Positions 20,505 through 30,224 of a DNA stretch of 64,000 bases are shown piece by piece; positions within the stretch are counted from its first letter, which is position 1; each line of letters opens with the position of its first letter. Below the pieces are notes generated by a model. The model was given only the letters and a program-made list of their open reading frames with translations. It ran no database searches and was not told the origin of the DNA. The position numbers and the translations under genes are program-made. This DNA comes from Pseudoips prasinana (lineage: Eukaryota > Arthropoda > Insecta > Lepidoptera > Nolidae): NCBI GenBank assembly GCA_951640165.1, contig OX621260.1, positions 20,292,001 to 20,356,000 of the forward strand, in the 5' to 3' direction.

Positions 20505-23450
20505 TTAATGTAAAGTTCTCATTGCGAGGTAGGGAGCACAGTTCATCCCATAACTTAGGGTACACAATTTCCACTCTTGCAGTTTGTCCCGTGGGGAAAA
20601 TCTCCAAAATACAGTTTGTATGTTACACTGTTGTTCGTCAAGCCATATTTGCCGATACATTTTTTCTATATCAGCCGTGAAAACATATCTATAGGTCCAC
20701 CAGTTAATTAATAAAGTTAACATGTCTTTTTGTAAGTTTGGACCCGTATACATGCAGTCATTAAGGCTATGGCTGTTGTTAGCTCGGTAGGATGCGTTGA
20801 ATACAACTCTTAGTTTAGTTGTAGTTGATTCTTCCCGCCACACACCGTGATGGGGTAGATAAACGCGACCCTCAGCCTCTGACGTCATAGGTTTCATATG
20901 ATCCATGGATATGTACTCGTTTATGAAACGTTGGTATTCCTTGCTAAGTTCCCGGTTCTTAAGCAATTTCTTCTCAAGTTGTAGAAACTGAGCGAGTACG
21001 GGTTGCTTGTTAACCGGTAGACGGGATACAGCATTCGGTTTGATAGGCAGTTTTACCACATATCTTCCATCTGTCCGTCTAGTAGTTGTCGCACGATAAT
21101 ATTCTTCGCAATGTTGTTCTTCTGTATTTAACGAAGAAGGGTCCGAAATCTCTTCAGTTTCCCAGAATCGTGATATGTTTTCTATGTCGTTAAGTGTGAC
21201 ACAACAATTAAAAGTTTTCACGTTGCCGCTTAAAATCCAACCGAGTCTAGTTTGTTGAGCCACCGGATATGTACTATTACATCTTATAATTCCATCTAAA
21301 ATTATTTCCGAATATACTTGCGCACTCAAAAGCATATCGATTGGCCCGGACGTATTAAAGTTAGGATCGGCTAAATTTATATTTTGTAGATAAGTCCAGC
21401 TTTCTACTGAAAATGATGTCGATGGTAAATTGTTAACCAGTTTCTTCATAATGAGTGGTTGTAAGTTAAATGTATAATCCGAATGTATTGACTTACATTC
21501 TAGGTTCAACGAGCCTTTACAACTTCCGCTTAGTGATCCGACACCCGACACTATGGCACTCACTTGTTGTCGCGGTAACCTCAAGCGCTGGGCGGCATTT
21601 TCAGTTATAAGACTTACTTGTGAGCCTTGATCTAGCAAACCTCTTAAGTAGATATACTCGCCATCGATTGTTTTTACCTTGAGCAGTACAGTTGTTAACA
21701 AAACTTCCATGCCCTCGTTAGTAATGTTGTTCACCCCTCGCGCAGAGGTACTTGTCGATGGGGTAGATTGCGAATTACCAGGTTGTTCCATTGTTTCATG
21801 CAGCAAAGTATGATGAAGCTTATGACATATCCTACATGTTTTCATTGACGTACATTGTTTTTCGCCGTGACTGTACAAACAATTTTTGCGAACACGCAAA
21901 TTCCGAACGCAGTCTCGGCGCCCCTTTTCTGTCATAGCCAAGAACTTTTCGCATTTCATCAAAACATGGTCAGTTTTGCAAATCGGGCAATTTTTTGCTG
22001 TTGTTAAGAAGGTTTTGTGTGATTTGTTAAAGTACGATGACCTTTGTGCATTATATTTATTATAGTTATTGTTACTGCGATTTTCGTAACTATTTTTGTT
22101 ATGTTTTTCTAACATGTTATTCTTCTCCGGACTGAAAGATTTTGGACTACCTTTTTGTGTAGCCTCCAGTGCCATGAACTTGGATTCCAGAAACTTTGAA
22201 AATTCTTGTAGGTCGGGAAAACCTCTCGGCTCTTTAAGATCTTTTATATATTCGTTATACGTAACGCTATCCAGTTTCTGTGACAAAAGATGTACTACCA
22301 GCGGATCCCATTGTGTAATATCTAATCCGATGTTTGTCAATCCGTTCAGACACTCTAGCATGACGTCATGAAGTTTTCGTATACTGGCGGCATTTGCTTG
22401 TTGAATGTTAGATTGGTTTAGTAGAGTATTTACATAAGATGTAAATAAAAGTCTTTTGTTGTCGTAACGGTGAGTAATTATGTCCCAACAGGAAGTATAA
22501 TTCTCGGCACTGATGCTAAGATGCTGGATTAACTTCTCTGCTTCGCCCTTTAATTTGGACTTCAAATGCTGCATTTTTTGGGCCTTAGAAAGTATAGGGT
22601 TGTTATGTACGCTTTCCGTATAGAGGTCCCGAAAACTTAACCATTGATTATAGTTGCCATAAAAATCCGGTATTATGATTTTCGGCGTAGACTTTTCATA
22701 ATGAGCATTGTTCCATATGGTGTGTTGTATTTTCTTACGTATGTTGTCATAAATATTTTCTAATATATCATACTTTTGTCTATACTTAGGGTCTTCTTCC
22801 TGTAGCCAATAATCTAGCTGCCAGTGTGCTTTCTCCACTTGTTGCCATTTAGATTTTATGATAGTTAGATTATCTTCCAATTCCCATTTTTCCAAAGATG
22901 TTGACAAATCCATCTTTTCCACGGCTCTTTCAAAAGCTCTAAAGTTACAGTACTGCACTCGCAAAAGATCCTGTTCCTTTTCCGACGATTCGTCCGTTTT
23001 TCGAGGCGGTACGTGGAAGCCCCCTTCATCGAAACTAAATCTCGTAGTAAGTTTAGCGTCGCTCGTAACTGAAGAAGTTCCTGTCTTACTTGTACTCTGA
23101 GGGGGTAGCTCCTCCTTACTAGCTGTTATTGTTGCTTTAGTCGGTGTCGCCGATGTAAGCTCCGACTTACGTTGTAGTATGTCTTGTAAAACACTCTCAT
23201 ACATACGTTTTGTGTTGTTAAAAACGTCGTCTATAAAGTATTGGCTTTCCGTTGTTCCGGTCGATTCCAATAGTTGGTGGTTATGAACGAATTGTTCCCA
23301 ACAGTTGTTTAGTCTCGTAAGACGCTCTTCTAGATATTCTAAGGTCTTCCTAGTAGGGCTGTCTTTCTTGTAGTTAGCACATATTTGTTTTAACGTGCAA
23401 AAAGTAGCCTCTTGTTGGCTCATAACCTCCTCGAAATTTTGACCCATCAT
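20505..23450 (-). CDS. BEL Gag-protease-reverse transcriptase, N-terminal Pol part
   Basis: This is a long open frame of 981 codons starting at an ATG at 23450. The N-terminal Gag region is of the BEL type (DUF1759-like) up to about residue 440. Cys/His knuckles follow at about 520-590 (CPICKTDHVLMKC, CRICHKLHH), then a protease with the active site in GLLDQGSQVSLI. The fingers and palm of reverse transcriptase follow (KLRVVFNASYR, FTADIEKMYRQIWL). It ends at a stop in LAMRTLH, just before the YMDD motif of the downstream frame. Gag-Pol is a single frame in this family, so the stop is a lesion. Confidence 0.9.
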   Translation of the reverse strand: MMGQNFEEVMSQQEATFCTLKQICANYKKDSPTRKTLEYLEERLTRLNNCWEQFVHNHQLLESTGTTESQYFIDDVFNNTKRMYESVLQDILQRKSELTSATPTKATITASKEELPPQSTSKTGTSSVTSDAKLTTRFSFDEGGFHVPPRKTDESSEKEQDLLRVQYCNFRAFERAVEKMDLSTSLEKWELEDNLTIIKSKWQQVEKAHWQLDYWLQEEDPKYRQKYDILENIYDNIRKKIQHTIWNNAHYEKSTPKIIIPDFYGNYNQWLSFRDLYTESVHNNPILSKAQKMQHLKSKLKGEAEKLIQHLSISAENYTSCWDIITHRYDNKRLLFTSYVNTLLNQSNIQQANAASIRKLHDVMLECLNGLTNIGLDITQWDPLVVHLLSQKLDSVTYNEYIKDLKEPRGFPDLQEFSKFLESKFMALEATQKGSPKSFSPEKNNMLEKHNKNSYENRSNNNYNKYNAQRSSYFNKSHKTFLTTAKNCPICKTDHVLMKCEKFLAMTEKGRRDCVRNLRVRKNCLYSHGEKQCTSMKTCRICHKLHHTLLHETMEQPGNSQSTPSTSTSARGVNNITNEGMEVLLTTVLLKVKTIDGEYIYLRGLLDQGSQVSLITENAAQRLRLPRQQVSAIVSGVGSLSGSCKGSLNLECKSIHSDYTFNLQPLIMKKLVNNLPSTSFSVESWTYLQNINLADPNFNTSGPIDMLLSAQVYSEIILDGIIRCNSTYPVAQQTRLGWILSGNVKTFNCCVTLNDIENISRFWETEEISDPSSLNTEEQHCEEYYRATTTRRTDGRYVVKLPIKPNAVSRLPVNKQPVLAQFLQLEKKLLKNRELSKEYQRFINEYISMDHMKPMTSEAEGRVYLPHHGVWREESTTTKLRVVFNASYRANNSHSLNDCMYTGPNLQKDMLTLLINWWTYRYVFTADIEKMYRQIWLDEQQCNIQTVFWRFSPRDKLQEWKLCTLSYGMNCAPYLAMRTLH

Positions 23451-23735
23451 TGTTAATTAGTTACTTAGTTAAAGTAATAGTTATAGCAAGCCTTCAGTAG
23501 TTGTTTCACCGTAGGCACTAGTTCAGTTTTTTATTTTTTTTGCAATATGTTCGCAGATTGTAGTTAGTATTGGTACTTACTGTGTTTAGTTCCTCGTCCG
23601 ATATGTGCGTCTTTGTCTCAATCCAACTGGGGCGACCCGCTTCTGGGAGACCAGTTCGACCGATTCGCTATCGGCACTAAGAACACTGCCACACGTAGTA
23701 CCAGCACTTTTCACTTCTCGAAGGACCAAAACGGA
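23451..23735 (-). other. 5' leader of the BEL element with primer site
   Basis: Between the 5' LTR and the Gag ATG there are 285 bases. In element orientation the sequence TGGTCCTTCGAG starts about six bases after the LTR and is the likely tRNA primer-binding site, since tRNAs end in CCA. The tRNA itself was not identified. Confidence 0.55.
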
Positions 23736-23953
23736 TGTACGGGTCTCGAGGTGGTGTGTAGATAAACGAGTTGAGTTGACTTAAAACCACGTTTATTACT
23801 CAAGTATACAATATAAGTTATTTGGATGCTAATCTGTTCGTTGTTATTGTTATTTGTCAACTAACTATATTAATGTCGAAAGTATGTATAAGTAATGCGC
23901 CGAAACTAGGTTAAGGCGGCGTAAGCAAAATAAGCCTGTACGTGAACCGTACA
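23736..23953 (-). repeat. 5' LTR of the BEL element
   Basis: Direct repeat of 14702-14919, 218 bases, TG..CA ends. The five bases after it, TCACC, match those before the other LTR. Confidence 0.92.
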
Positions 23954-23958
23954 TCACC

Positions 23959-25430
23959 CCCATCTTTTCCATGCGTCCCAACTCTCTTTGTAAACTTTCT
24001 CTCACACTAAGAGGAATTTTACGTACAGGACAAATGCAAGGAGTAGCATCCTTATCCACTGGAATTTTATAAAACCCCGGTATCCTACCGAGACCCTCAA
24101 ATAAATCCCCATACTTTGAAATATCCAAAGCGTAAACTCGTTTTACTAACCCTATTTGATCAACCGTACCTTTTCCTAAAATACTTTCACATTCGTAATT
24201 AGCGATCACAAAATTAATAGAAAATACTCTGCCTTTATAAATCCATTTCATGATAGCTGAACCTATAATTGGTAAAAAATTGCCACAAAACGACATCGCT
24301 CTCGGTTTGGTTTGACTAATTTCTTTGATACTGAACCCTAAATTAAGATAATTATTTTTAGAAATCACATTCAAGTCGGATCCAGTATCTAATTTAAACA
24401 AATGTTTCTGCATGTTTTTTAAAAGAAATAATGTTTCATACCATTTAGAATCCTTAGTTTGAACTTCACTCTCACCACTTATAGACGAAATATAGAACAT
24501 ACTGTCATCCTGCAACTCTTCATTAAGAGTATACACTTTGTTAGACGAACGCGATGTACACATTTTACTATAATGCCCTTTTACACCACACGAATAACAC
24601 ATCACATTTCGTGCCGGGCACCGAACCCCACCGTCGCAATAGTAACTAGAACAAGCGTCGCAAAACCGACCGCGCTCTGCTACGCCAGCAGCGCCAGGGG
24701 CCGGCGACCACACGTAGCCACCGCGGACTCCGCGCGCCAAGCCGGCGCCGCCGCGACCGCTCGGGCCCGCTCTGCCGAATCCGCCGCGCCAGCGACGACT
24801 CGCGACCCCGCGTGAGCCTCGCCGCGTACCGCGTAAACTCCATACAGAGTCCACCGATATGCCTTTAGGTATTTCACTTTTCGCCTCGATTTCTCGGCCA
24901 TCCTCACTCGAAATCTCATTAGATTGACAAACCGCAACTGCCTTATCAAGGGTGAGGGCCTCCGTACGAAGTAATCTCTCTCGGACGGAACTATCCCGTA
25001 CGCCACATACAATTCGATCACGGATCAAGCCGTCCTCCAATTCTGCGAACTCACATTGTTGACTAAGCAATTTCAAAGCCGTGACGTACTCGTCGATACT
25101 TTCCCCGTTCTCCTGGCTCCTCGTAAAGAACTTGAATCGCACCATTGTAGTATTGGTTTTTGTTCCAAAATGACTATTGAACTTTGCAATCAACTTATCT
25201 ATGTCGTCCCGTTCTTCTACGTTTACGAACTTAAAAGTCGAATATACATCGTATCCATCGGGGCCGATAAGGTTAATCAACAGACTAGCCTGGACATCCT
25301 TGGGCTCCTTAGAAACGCCCGATGCTTTTAAAAATACTTCAAATTGTTTAAGCCACTTCCGCCATGAGTCGGCGCGATTTGACGGACTCCCATCCAGAGT
25401 CAATTGCGCAGGGGGGCGTGCATGTTCCAT
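23959..25430 (-). pseudogene. Mag-type Gag, protease and start of reverse transcriptase
   Basis: The frame starts at an ATG at 25430. Residues 1-190 are a typical Mag/gypsy Gag (WRKWLKQFEVFLKASG, RFKFFTRSQENGESIDEYV). A Gly/Arg-rich linker follows at about 195-250, encoded by a GC-rich patch at 24660-24840. A zinc knuckle CYSCGVKGHYSKMC and a protease with FKLDTGSDLNVIS come next. The beginning of reverse transcriptase (RKIPLSVRESLQREL) is cut by the BEL LTR at 23953. Confidence 0.9.
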
Positions 25431-25516
25431 TATACCCCGATGTATTTAGACAGCAGCACAAGATTTAATTCAATTTCAACTCACAATGAACACTTTTAAC
25501 CATAAAATACATTTAA

Positions 25517-25536
25517 TTTCTACACCGCTGTCACCA
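25517..25536 (-). other. Primer-binding site of the Mag-type element
   Basis: Directly inside the 5' LTR, in element orientation, the sequence begins TGGTGACAGCGG. The TGG matches the CCA end of a tRNA. The tRNA was not identified. Confidence 0.65.
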
Positions 25537-25615
25537 TGAAGTAAAACTACAAGATGGTTGCGCACAGACTGACTTTTATTTATATACCCACATTATTTAT
25601 TATTAATATACAACA
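25537..25615 (-). repeat. 5' LTR of the Mag-type element
   Basis: 79-bp direct repeat of 10904-10982. Confidence 0.9.
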
Positions 25616-25738
25616 CTTAATGTCAAGTTCCAGAGGTCCCGACTGATAAAGTCTACGCTCCGGTCTTTACCTATCTACGTCCAAAACCCCGAACCATTTC
25701 AGCTCAACAGCAAAACCGTTTCAAATGCCTAGCACTAG
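25616..25738 (+). pseudogene. RTE LINE continuation after the gypsy insertion
   Basis: This is the short piece between the gypsy LTR and the next SINE. It is assigned by position and by the RTE text that resumes at 25955. On its own it is too degraded to prove. Confidence 0.45.
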
Positions 25739-25954
25739 GTAATCTAATCCCTGTGTCGCGGGGTACTTTACAAACATATAATAGACGAACACAAATTACA
25801 TCCAGACTCAGAACAACTATTCACGCGGGTTCGAATCCCGCGCCGGACAGCTATTTGTGTGACCCATCACACAAATAGCTGTCCGGCGCGGGATTCGAAC
25901 CCGCGACACGAAGCGGCGAGGCGACTGACTCAGCCACCACGCCACACATGCAGT
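25739..25954. mobile_element. Palindromic tRNA-derived SINE, family P, copy 1
   Basis: A body starting CTAATCCCTGTGTCGCGGGG leads into a perfect 39-bp inverted repeat. The arms are 25824-25862 and 25867-25905, and each carries a tRNA-like B box (GGTTCGAATCC). Related copies at 34970-35105 and 38685-38800 share the body. Confidence 0.8.
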
Positions 25955-26265
25955 CAAGTGGACTCATACTACGACAAGCTAGTAAAAGTTGTCCATACGG
26001 CTGGGTCTAAAGTCTTCAAGGCCCGCCGTACAAATAGAACTAAAAAGATCTCTGACTTTACCATGCAACTTATGGAAGAAAGACGGATAATGGTTCTGAA
26101 ATCCTCAGATGATGCAACCAGATAACGGCGGCTCAACAGATAGACCTCAAAGTCTTTGACTCGCGATACGCGTCAATTTAATATTAAAAATTAGTATTAA
26201 AGAGACCATCGAGCGGAACAAAGGCTCTAAAGTGCCTCGGATCCCAGAGCACGACTAACCCGTCA
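25955..26265 (+). pseudogene. RTE LINE linker between endonuclease and reverse transcriptase
   Basis: The plus strand reads YYDKLVKVVHTAGSKVF and continues in the style of the RTE linker (..ERRIMV.., then ERNKGSKVL in another frame). It stops at 26265, where a minus-strand LINE begins, and resumes at 28441. Confidence 0.7.
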
Positions 26266-26353
26266 TTAAAAATAAAATAAAAAGGTTTTTATTCACGTAG
26301 ACTTTAAAAAAGCGCTTGTTAATAGTCAGAACATGTTTGTAGTAATACAGTTA

Positions 26354-26545
26354 TTGAAGTTATACTTCTTTTGGCGCGATGGAGAAAAAATGATGAGAGT
26401 GAATTTTTACGATGCGCGCGCACACCGACATCAAAAAATTTAACAGCATGAAGTTAGTTCTAGGTGGTATGAAAATTGATAACTATGTTCAAGTTGTATA
26501 TTAAGAAGTATAACTTCTAACGCGTGTACATAAGTACACACAAGT
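26354..26545 (+). mobile_element. GAAGTT-type MITE, copy 1
   Basis: It begins GAAGTTATACTTC and ends AAGTATAACTTC plus a short CGCGTGTAC extension, and is about 190 bases long. Other copies of the family lie at 31838-32130 (reverse) and 34413-34580. Its absence from the equivalent place in LINE copies at 39600 and 59095 shows that it is an insertion. Confidence 0.75.
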
Positions 26546-27151
26546 TTTGTTTCTAGTTGCTTATTACAGATATTTAGGTACATGGAATGTTAAAACATAT
26601 ATACAATTTATTTTATAATAGTAGTGATATTTCGCTAGCTTGTATTAAGTTATTGTCAAGGAGATTATGTTTAGGTTTAATGACTGAAATTTATATTTTA
26701 CTACATATTGTCTGAATGGTTCTGTCTATATTAAGGTATTCAGTATTATTATTATAACGGACCTTGTGTTTAAAACGACGGTCGCGCTTTAATGCTACCA
26801 CCGGATCCAATGCACCCCAACTGAGAAGACCCAGCGAAAAAAACTCAGCAGGTTCATCTACTACCGGTTTCAACACGGCCCAGTTGACACGGTCCGGCGA
26901 AACATACTCAAGCGGACATGAACACGGGATTTGGTCCACTTAAAGTAATTATTTAGTAGGCAAACACAGTATCTGCTCCATCGGTTGTCTGAATGAATAT
27001 TAATTTAGATTATATTTAGGAAACAAAAAAAACATTGAAACAATAACATTATTATTTGAGACAGAGTCAATAAATTTAAATTTTGTATATGTTAGCAATC
27101 ATATAACAGATAGTCACAGATAGTTCACGTAACTCAACAAATTAGTCATGT

Positions 27152-28440
27152 CTATATGGCTACAACATCTCCAGCGAGCAATGTGCAGGTAGGTGGTAAG
27201 CGCCAGGCGTCTTTGTCATCGATGTACTCTTTAGTGGTATAATAACCCCTTGCCATAAGTACACGTTTAATATGTGTCTTGAAACTTGTGGCAGGCAGAT
27301 CAGTAATATGAGTAGGAAGCATGTTATAAAACATAACACAATTTCCTAAAAATGATTTATTCGTTTTGCTGACTCTAAAGCACGGCATTGCAAGTTTGTC
27401 TTTATTCCTAGTATTTATGTTATGCAGGTCACTTTTTTTCTACAGTTATTAATATTTTTTCTAACATACAATATATTATAATATATATACTCAGATGGCA
27501 CCGTTAGTATATTTACTTCTTTAAGCAAAGTTCGTAAAGATTCGCGACTACCTAACCCATAAATGGCTCTGACTGCTCTTTTTTGTAAAATGAAAATAGT
27601 ACTTATGCCAGCTGCCAAACCCCACAGCAGAATGCCATAGGACATAATACTATGGAAGTACGCGAAATATACCGATCTAGCAGTTTGTTCATCTGACAAT
27701 TGTCTTATTTTCCAAACGGCATAGGAAGCCAAACTTAATTTAGCTGCAAGCTTTTCAATCTGAGGAGCTCATTGCAATTTTGAGTCTAGTGTCAATCCCA
27801 GAAATACGGTCGACGGAACTAAATCTCATATTTCCTCATTTAATACAACTGTTGGTATAACCTGTCTCACATTCGGTAATGAGAATTTGATACATTTCGT
27901 TTTCCCTGCATTTAATAAGAGGTTATTTGCTGAAAACCATTTTGATATAAGGCAGAGTGTTTTATTTTGTTCAATAAGATCTTTGTCCTTCCTATTTACT
28001 TTAAATATAAGTGAAGTATCATCAGCGAACAAAACTATGTCTGATACTTTCTCCACCAGATAAGGGAGATCATTAATATATACTAGAAATAAAAATGGGC
28101 CCAGGATAGATCCCTGGGGCACCCCCATTTTCACAGGATGACGTGCCGAGTTGATGCCGTCTATCGAAACCATCTGTTCTCGACCCGATAAATAGGACAC
28201 TACAAGATCAAGAGACGTACCAGATATTCCATAGTACTGCAGTTTTACCACAAGTGTACGGTGATCAACGCAATCGAAAGCCTTTGAGAGATCACAGAAA
28301 ACTCCTAGCGCATCCTGTGACCCCTCCCAAGCTTCCAACATAGACTTCATTAGTGTACACCCTGCATCTTGAGTCGAGCGGCCCCTTGTAAATCCAAACT
28401 GCTTGTTGTGCAAGCTGAAGACATCCTGGAAGTCAGCCTG
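27152..28440 (-). pseudogene. Reverse transcriptase of LINE J copy A
   Basis: The frame at 28440-27826 holds KQFGFTRGRST, CDLSKAFDCVDH, GVPQGSILGPFLF and LFADDTSLIF, giving all catalytic Asp residues. The C-terminal part (SIMSYGILLWG) is in other frames at 27732-27415 and 27388-27152. Two frame changes, near 27820 and 27410, disable it. Confidence 0.85.
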
Positions 28441-28745
28441 TACGAAATTAGAATGGCTCTCAGACAACATAAGAACAACAAGGCGCTTGGTGATGATGTA
28501 GTACAGCAGAGTTTCTGAAGGCGGGTGGTACACCAATCCTACGGGCCCATCAGAGCTTATTTAACTCCGTCATACTAGATTGTCAATTGCCACAAGCATG
28601 GCACAGAAGTGTGGTGGTGCTCTTCTTTTAAAAGGGCGACAAAACCCTATTGAAGAATTATAGACCGACACTGCTGAGCCATGTTTACAAGTTGCTTTCG
28701 GGGGTCATTACGAATCGTCTCGCACGCAAGTTTGACGACTTCCAG
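28441..28745 (+). pseudogene. RTE LINE reverse transcriptase, beginning
   Basis: It resumes with EIRMALRQHKNNKALGDDVV and then, through stops and frame changes, KNYRP..LLSHVYKL.. and ITNRLARKFDDFQP. These are the standard fingers motifs of RTE reverse transcriptases. It is cut at 28745 by a DNA transposon. Confidence 0.75.
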
Positions 28746-30190
28746 CCTGTTTATTTTTTAAATTTGTGGCAAGATAAGTAGATAACAATACACTTTTTCT
28801 AAACTTTTCTATTTATTCTTTAATATAACTTTATTAATATCATAATACAGCGTTTATTTCATATGAGACCAACAAAAGTAAAAAAAATATCAAAGTAATA
28901 ATAACGTACAAAGCCACTAAATTTTACATTTAAAAATATTTCGATTTTGATAAATTCAATAACTGCACTTATTTCACGAAATTTTACTCCACCAAATGTA
29001 TTTAGCTAGTAGGAAAACTAAATAAATAGCCGAAATAAGTACATAATTGTAGTTACGTTATAAATAACAGTTGTGGCAAAATTAAACAACTTGATTTGTT
29101 ATTTGTTATTTAGTTATAGTTAAAGATAGAGTTCAGTTTGTTAAAGCATAATGTGAAAGGTTATCAGGTCCACAAAATATAAAATTGCCGACGACAAAAT
29201 TGTCTCACATTTTCTGACAAATGTACATTAACTAAAAAAAAACACTAAATCGCGTTTATCTCAGACAAAATCAAAGTTATTTAGTTTTCCAACAACGGGG
29301 ACGATTTATTGTGATGTCGATAACTAGAACGGAATCACTGGGTATATTTGGGATTAATTGATTAACCAGCCATTTCTCGTAGTTATCGTTATTCATTTCA
29401 TTGTGATAGTCACCTGTAGTATCCGTGGATTTATACGTTAAAAAGGCACCGGGTACAAAGCCTTTTTCATTTCCCGAATGAACTATTATCAAACGTTGAC
29501 CTTTTGAAATTAGCTTTTTTACTCCTTTTTTCTTATCATCACTCCATGATTTCCCTTTAGTGTGGGATGTATGTATGTAAGACTCATCCATGTAGACGAT
29601 ATTTTTTCCTGTTTCGCGAAATTTGCGTATTTTATCGAGGTATTCCATTCGTTTGAGACTTACATCGAGCTTTTCCATTAAAACGTTTCGATTATCTTCC
29701 ATTATAGTGAACCGAAATCCCATCTCGTGAAGTATTTTTCTCAACGTCTTTTCAGATCCATTGTAATTAATAGCTTCAGATAATTTAGCTTTCAATGATT
29801 TTATTGTTGGCAGTTCATTAAATCGTAAGTGAAAATCATACACCATTCTTCGAACAACATCATTATCAAAATCGTCCATATTCAAACGAAATTGCTTTTT
29901 TGGTCTCCCTTTTTTTGGAGTGCTAAACTTAATTTCAGTAGAATGTGTTTCAGTACTGACTTCGTTTAATATATTGTTCAAAGTTCTTCTTGACATTCCA
30001 GTGGCATTTGCAACTCGCGCTTGAACCTTCTTAAAATAACAACTTACATTTTCATCTTAATTTTTTTGTTAATCTGTCAGCTTCGGTTACAAAATATTTA
30101 TAAACATTGTAGATAATTTGGCGTGACTGACCTCGTAAAGGTTTCCCTCTTTTTCCTAAAGTTGCCATAGTACAACTTTAATCAGACCCA
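28746..30190 (-). mobile_element. IS630/Tc1-mariner-type DNA transposon, broken
   Basis: It contains the N-terminal two thirds of a transposase (30168-29295) and an AT-rich region with GGAAAACTAAATAA motifs (about 29013 and, inverted, 29280). The boundaries are inferred from where RTE text stops and Jockey text starts. No clean terminal repeats were found. Confidence 0.6.
29277..30168 (-). pseudogene. IS630/Tc1-mariner-type transposase, N-terminal part
   Basis: It starts MATLGKRGKPLRGQ at 30168 and has one frame change near 30050. The main frame follows from 29996: a helix-turn-helix-like region, a GRPKK basic motif, RNVLMEKLDV, then the first catalytic Asp in VYMDESYIHTSH and the second in SVLVID. 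It then breaks into CGTCCCCGTTGTTGGAAAACTAAATAAC, which belongs to the transposon terminus rather than the gene. The Glu/NPIE region is missing and is found in the separate fragment at 8911-9360. Confidence 0.8.
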
Positions 30191-30224
30191 TCAAACTACA
30201 GGCCTAACGCTATAAAAGTGAATG

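Larger units (their letters stand above)
14702..23953 (-). mobile_element. BEL/Pao retroelement with an env-like gene
   Basis: Two 218-bp LTRs (14702-14919 and 23736-23953) begin TGTACGGG and end CCGTACA. The five bases TCACC lie directly outside both (14697-14701 and 23954-23958), a BEL-type duplication. Between them on the minus strand are Gag, protease, reverse transcriptase, RNase H, an interrupted integrase and an envelope-like frame. The nearly identical LTRs suggest a fairly recent arrival. Defects include a stop in reverse transcriptase near 20505, a DNA transposon in the integrase and a missing integrase C-terminus. Confidence 0.92.
10904..25615 (-). mobile_element. Mag-type Ty3/gypsy retrotransposon, interrupted by other elements
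   Basis: Two 79-bp direct repeats at 10904-10982 and 25537-25615 bound the element. They begin TG and end CA. Between them on the minus strand lie Gag with a zinc knuckle, protease, reverse transcriptase, RNase H and integrase in gypsy order. Very short LTRs are a feature of the Mag lineage (the silkworm mag element has LTRs of about 77 bp). A BEL element and a LINE fragment inserted in the pol region, and a frameshift separates RNase H from integrase, so the copy is dead. The flanks give only a weak 3-base match (CTT) as target duplication. Confidence 0.88.
26268..28440 (-). mobile_element. LINE of the Jockey/CR1 group, family J, copy A
   Basis: Its 3' UTR (26268-27150) matches 39528-39967 and 59013-61270, and its coding part matches 61292-62457. 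It is 5'-truncated inside the reverse transcriptase. It lies inside the RTE LINE, whose text resumes at about 28441. A GAAGTT-type MITE sits in its 3' UTR at 26354-26545. Confidence 0.85.

Noticed and set aside
24646..25021. Arg/Ala-rich frames on both strands
   Set aside because: Shadows of the GC-rich Gly/Arg linker in the gypsy Gag.
10904..25615. Clean target-site duplication for the gypsy element
   Set aside because: The outer flanks CCTT and CTTA match only over three bases with a shift, so no duplication is claimed.
25826..25950. tRNA-like sequence with B boxes
   Set aside because: The sequence is a palindromic SINE. The acceptor stem and anticodon arm of a working tRNA cannot be folded from it.
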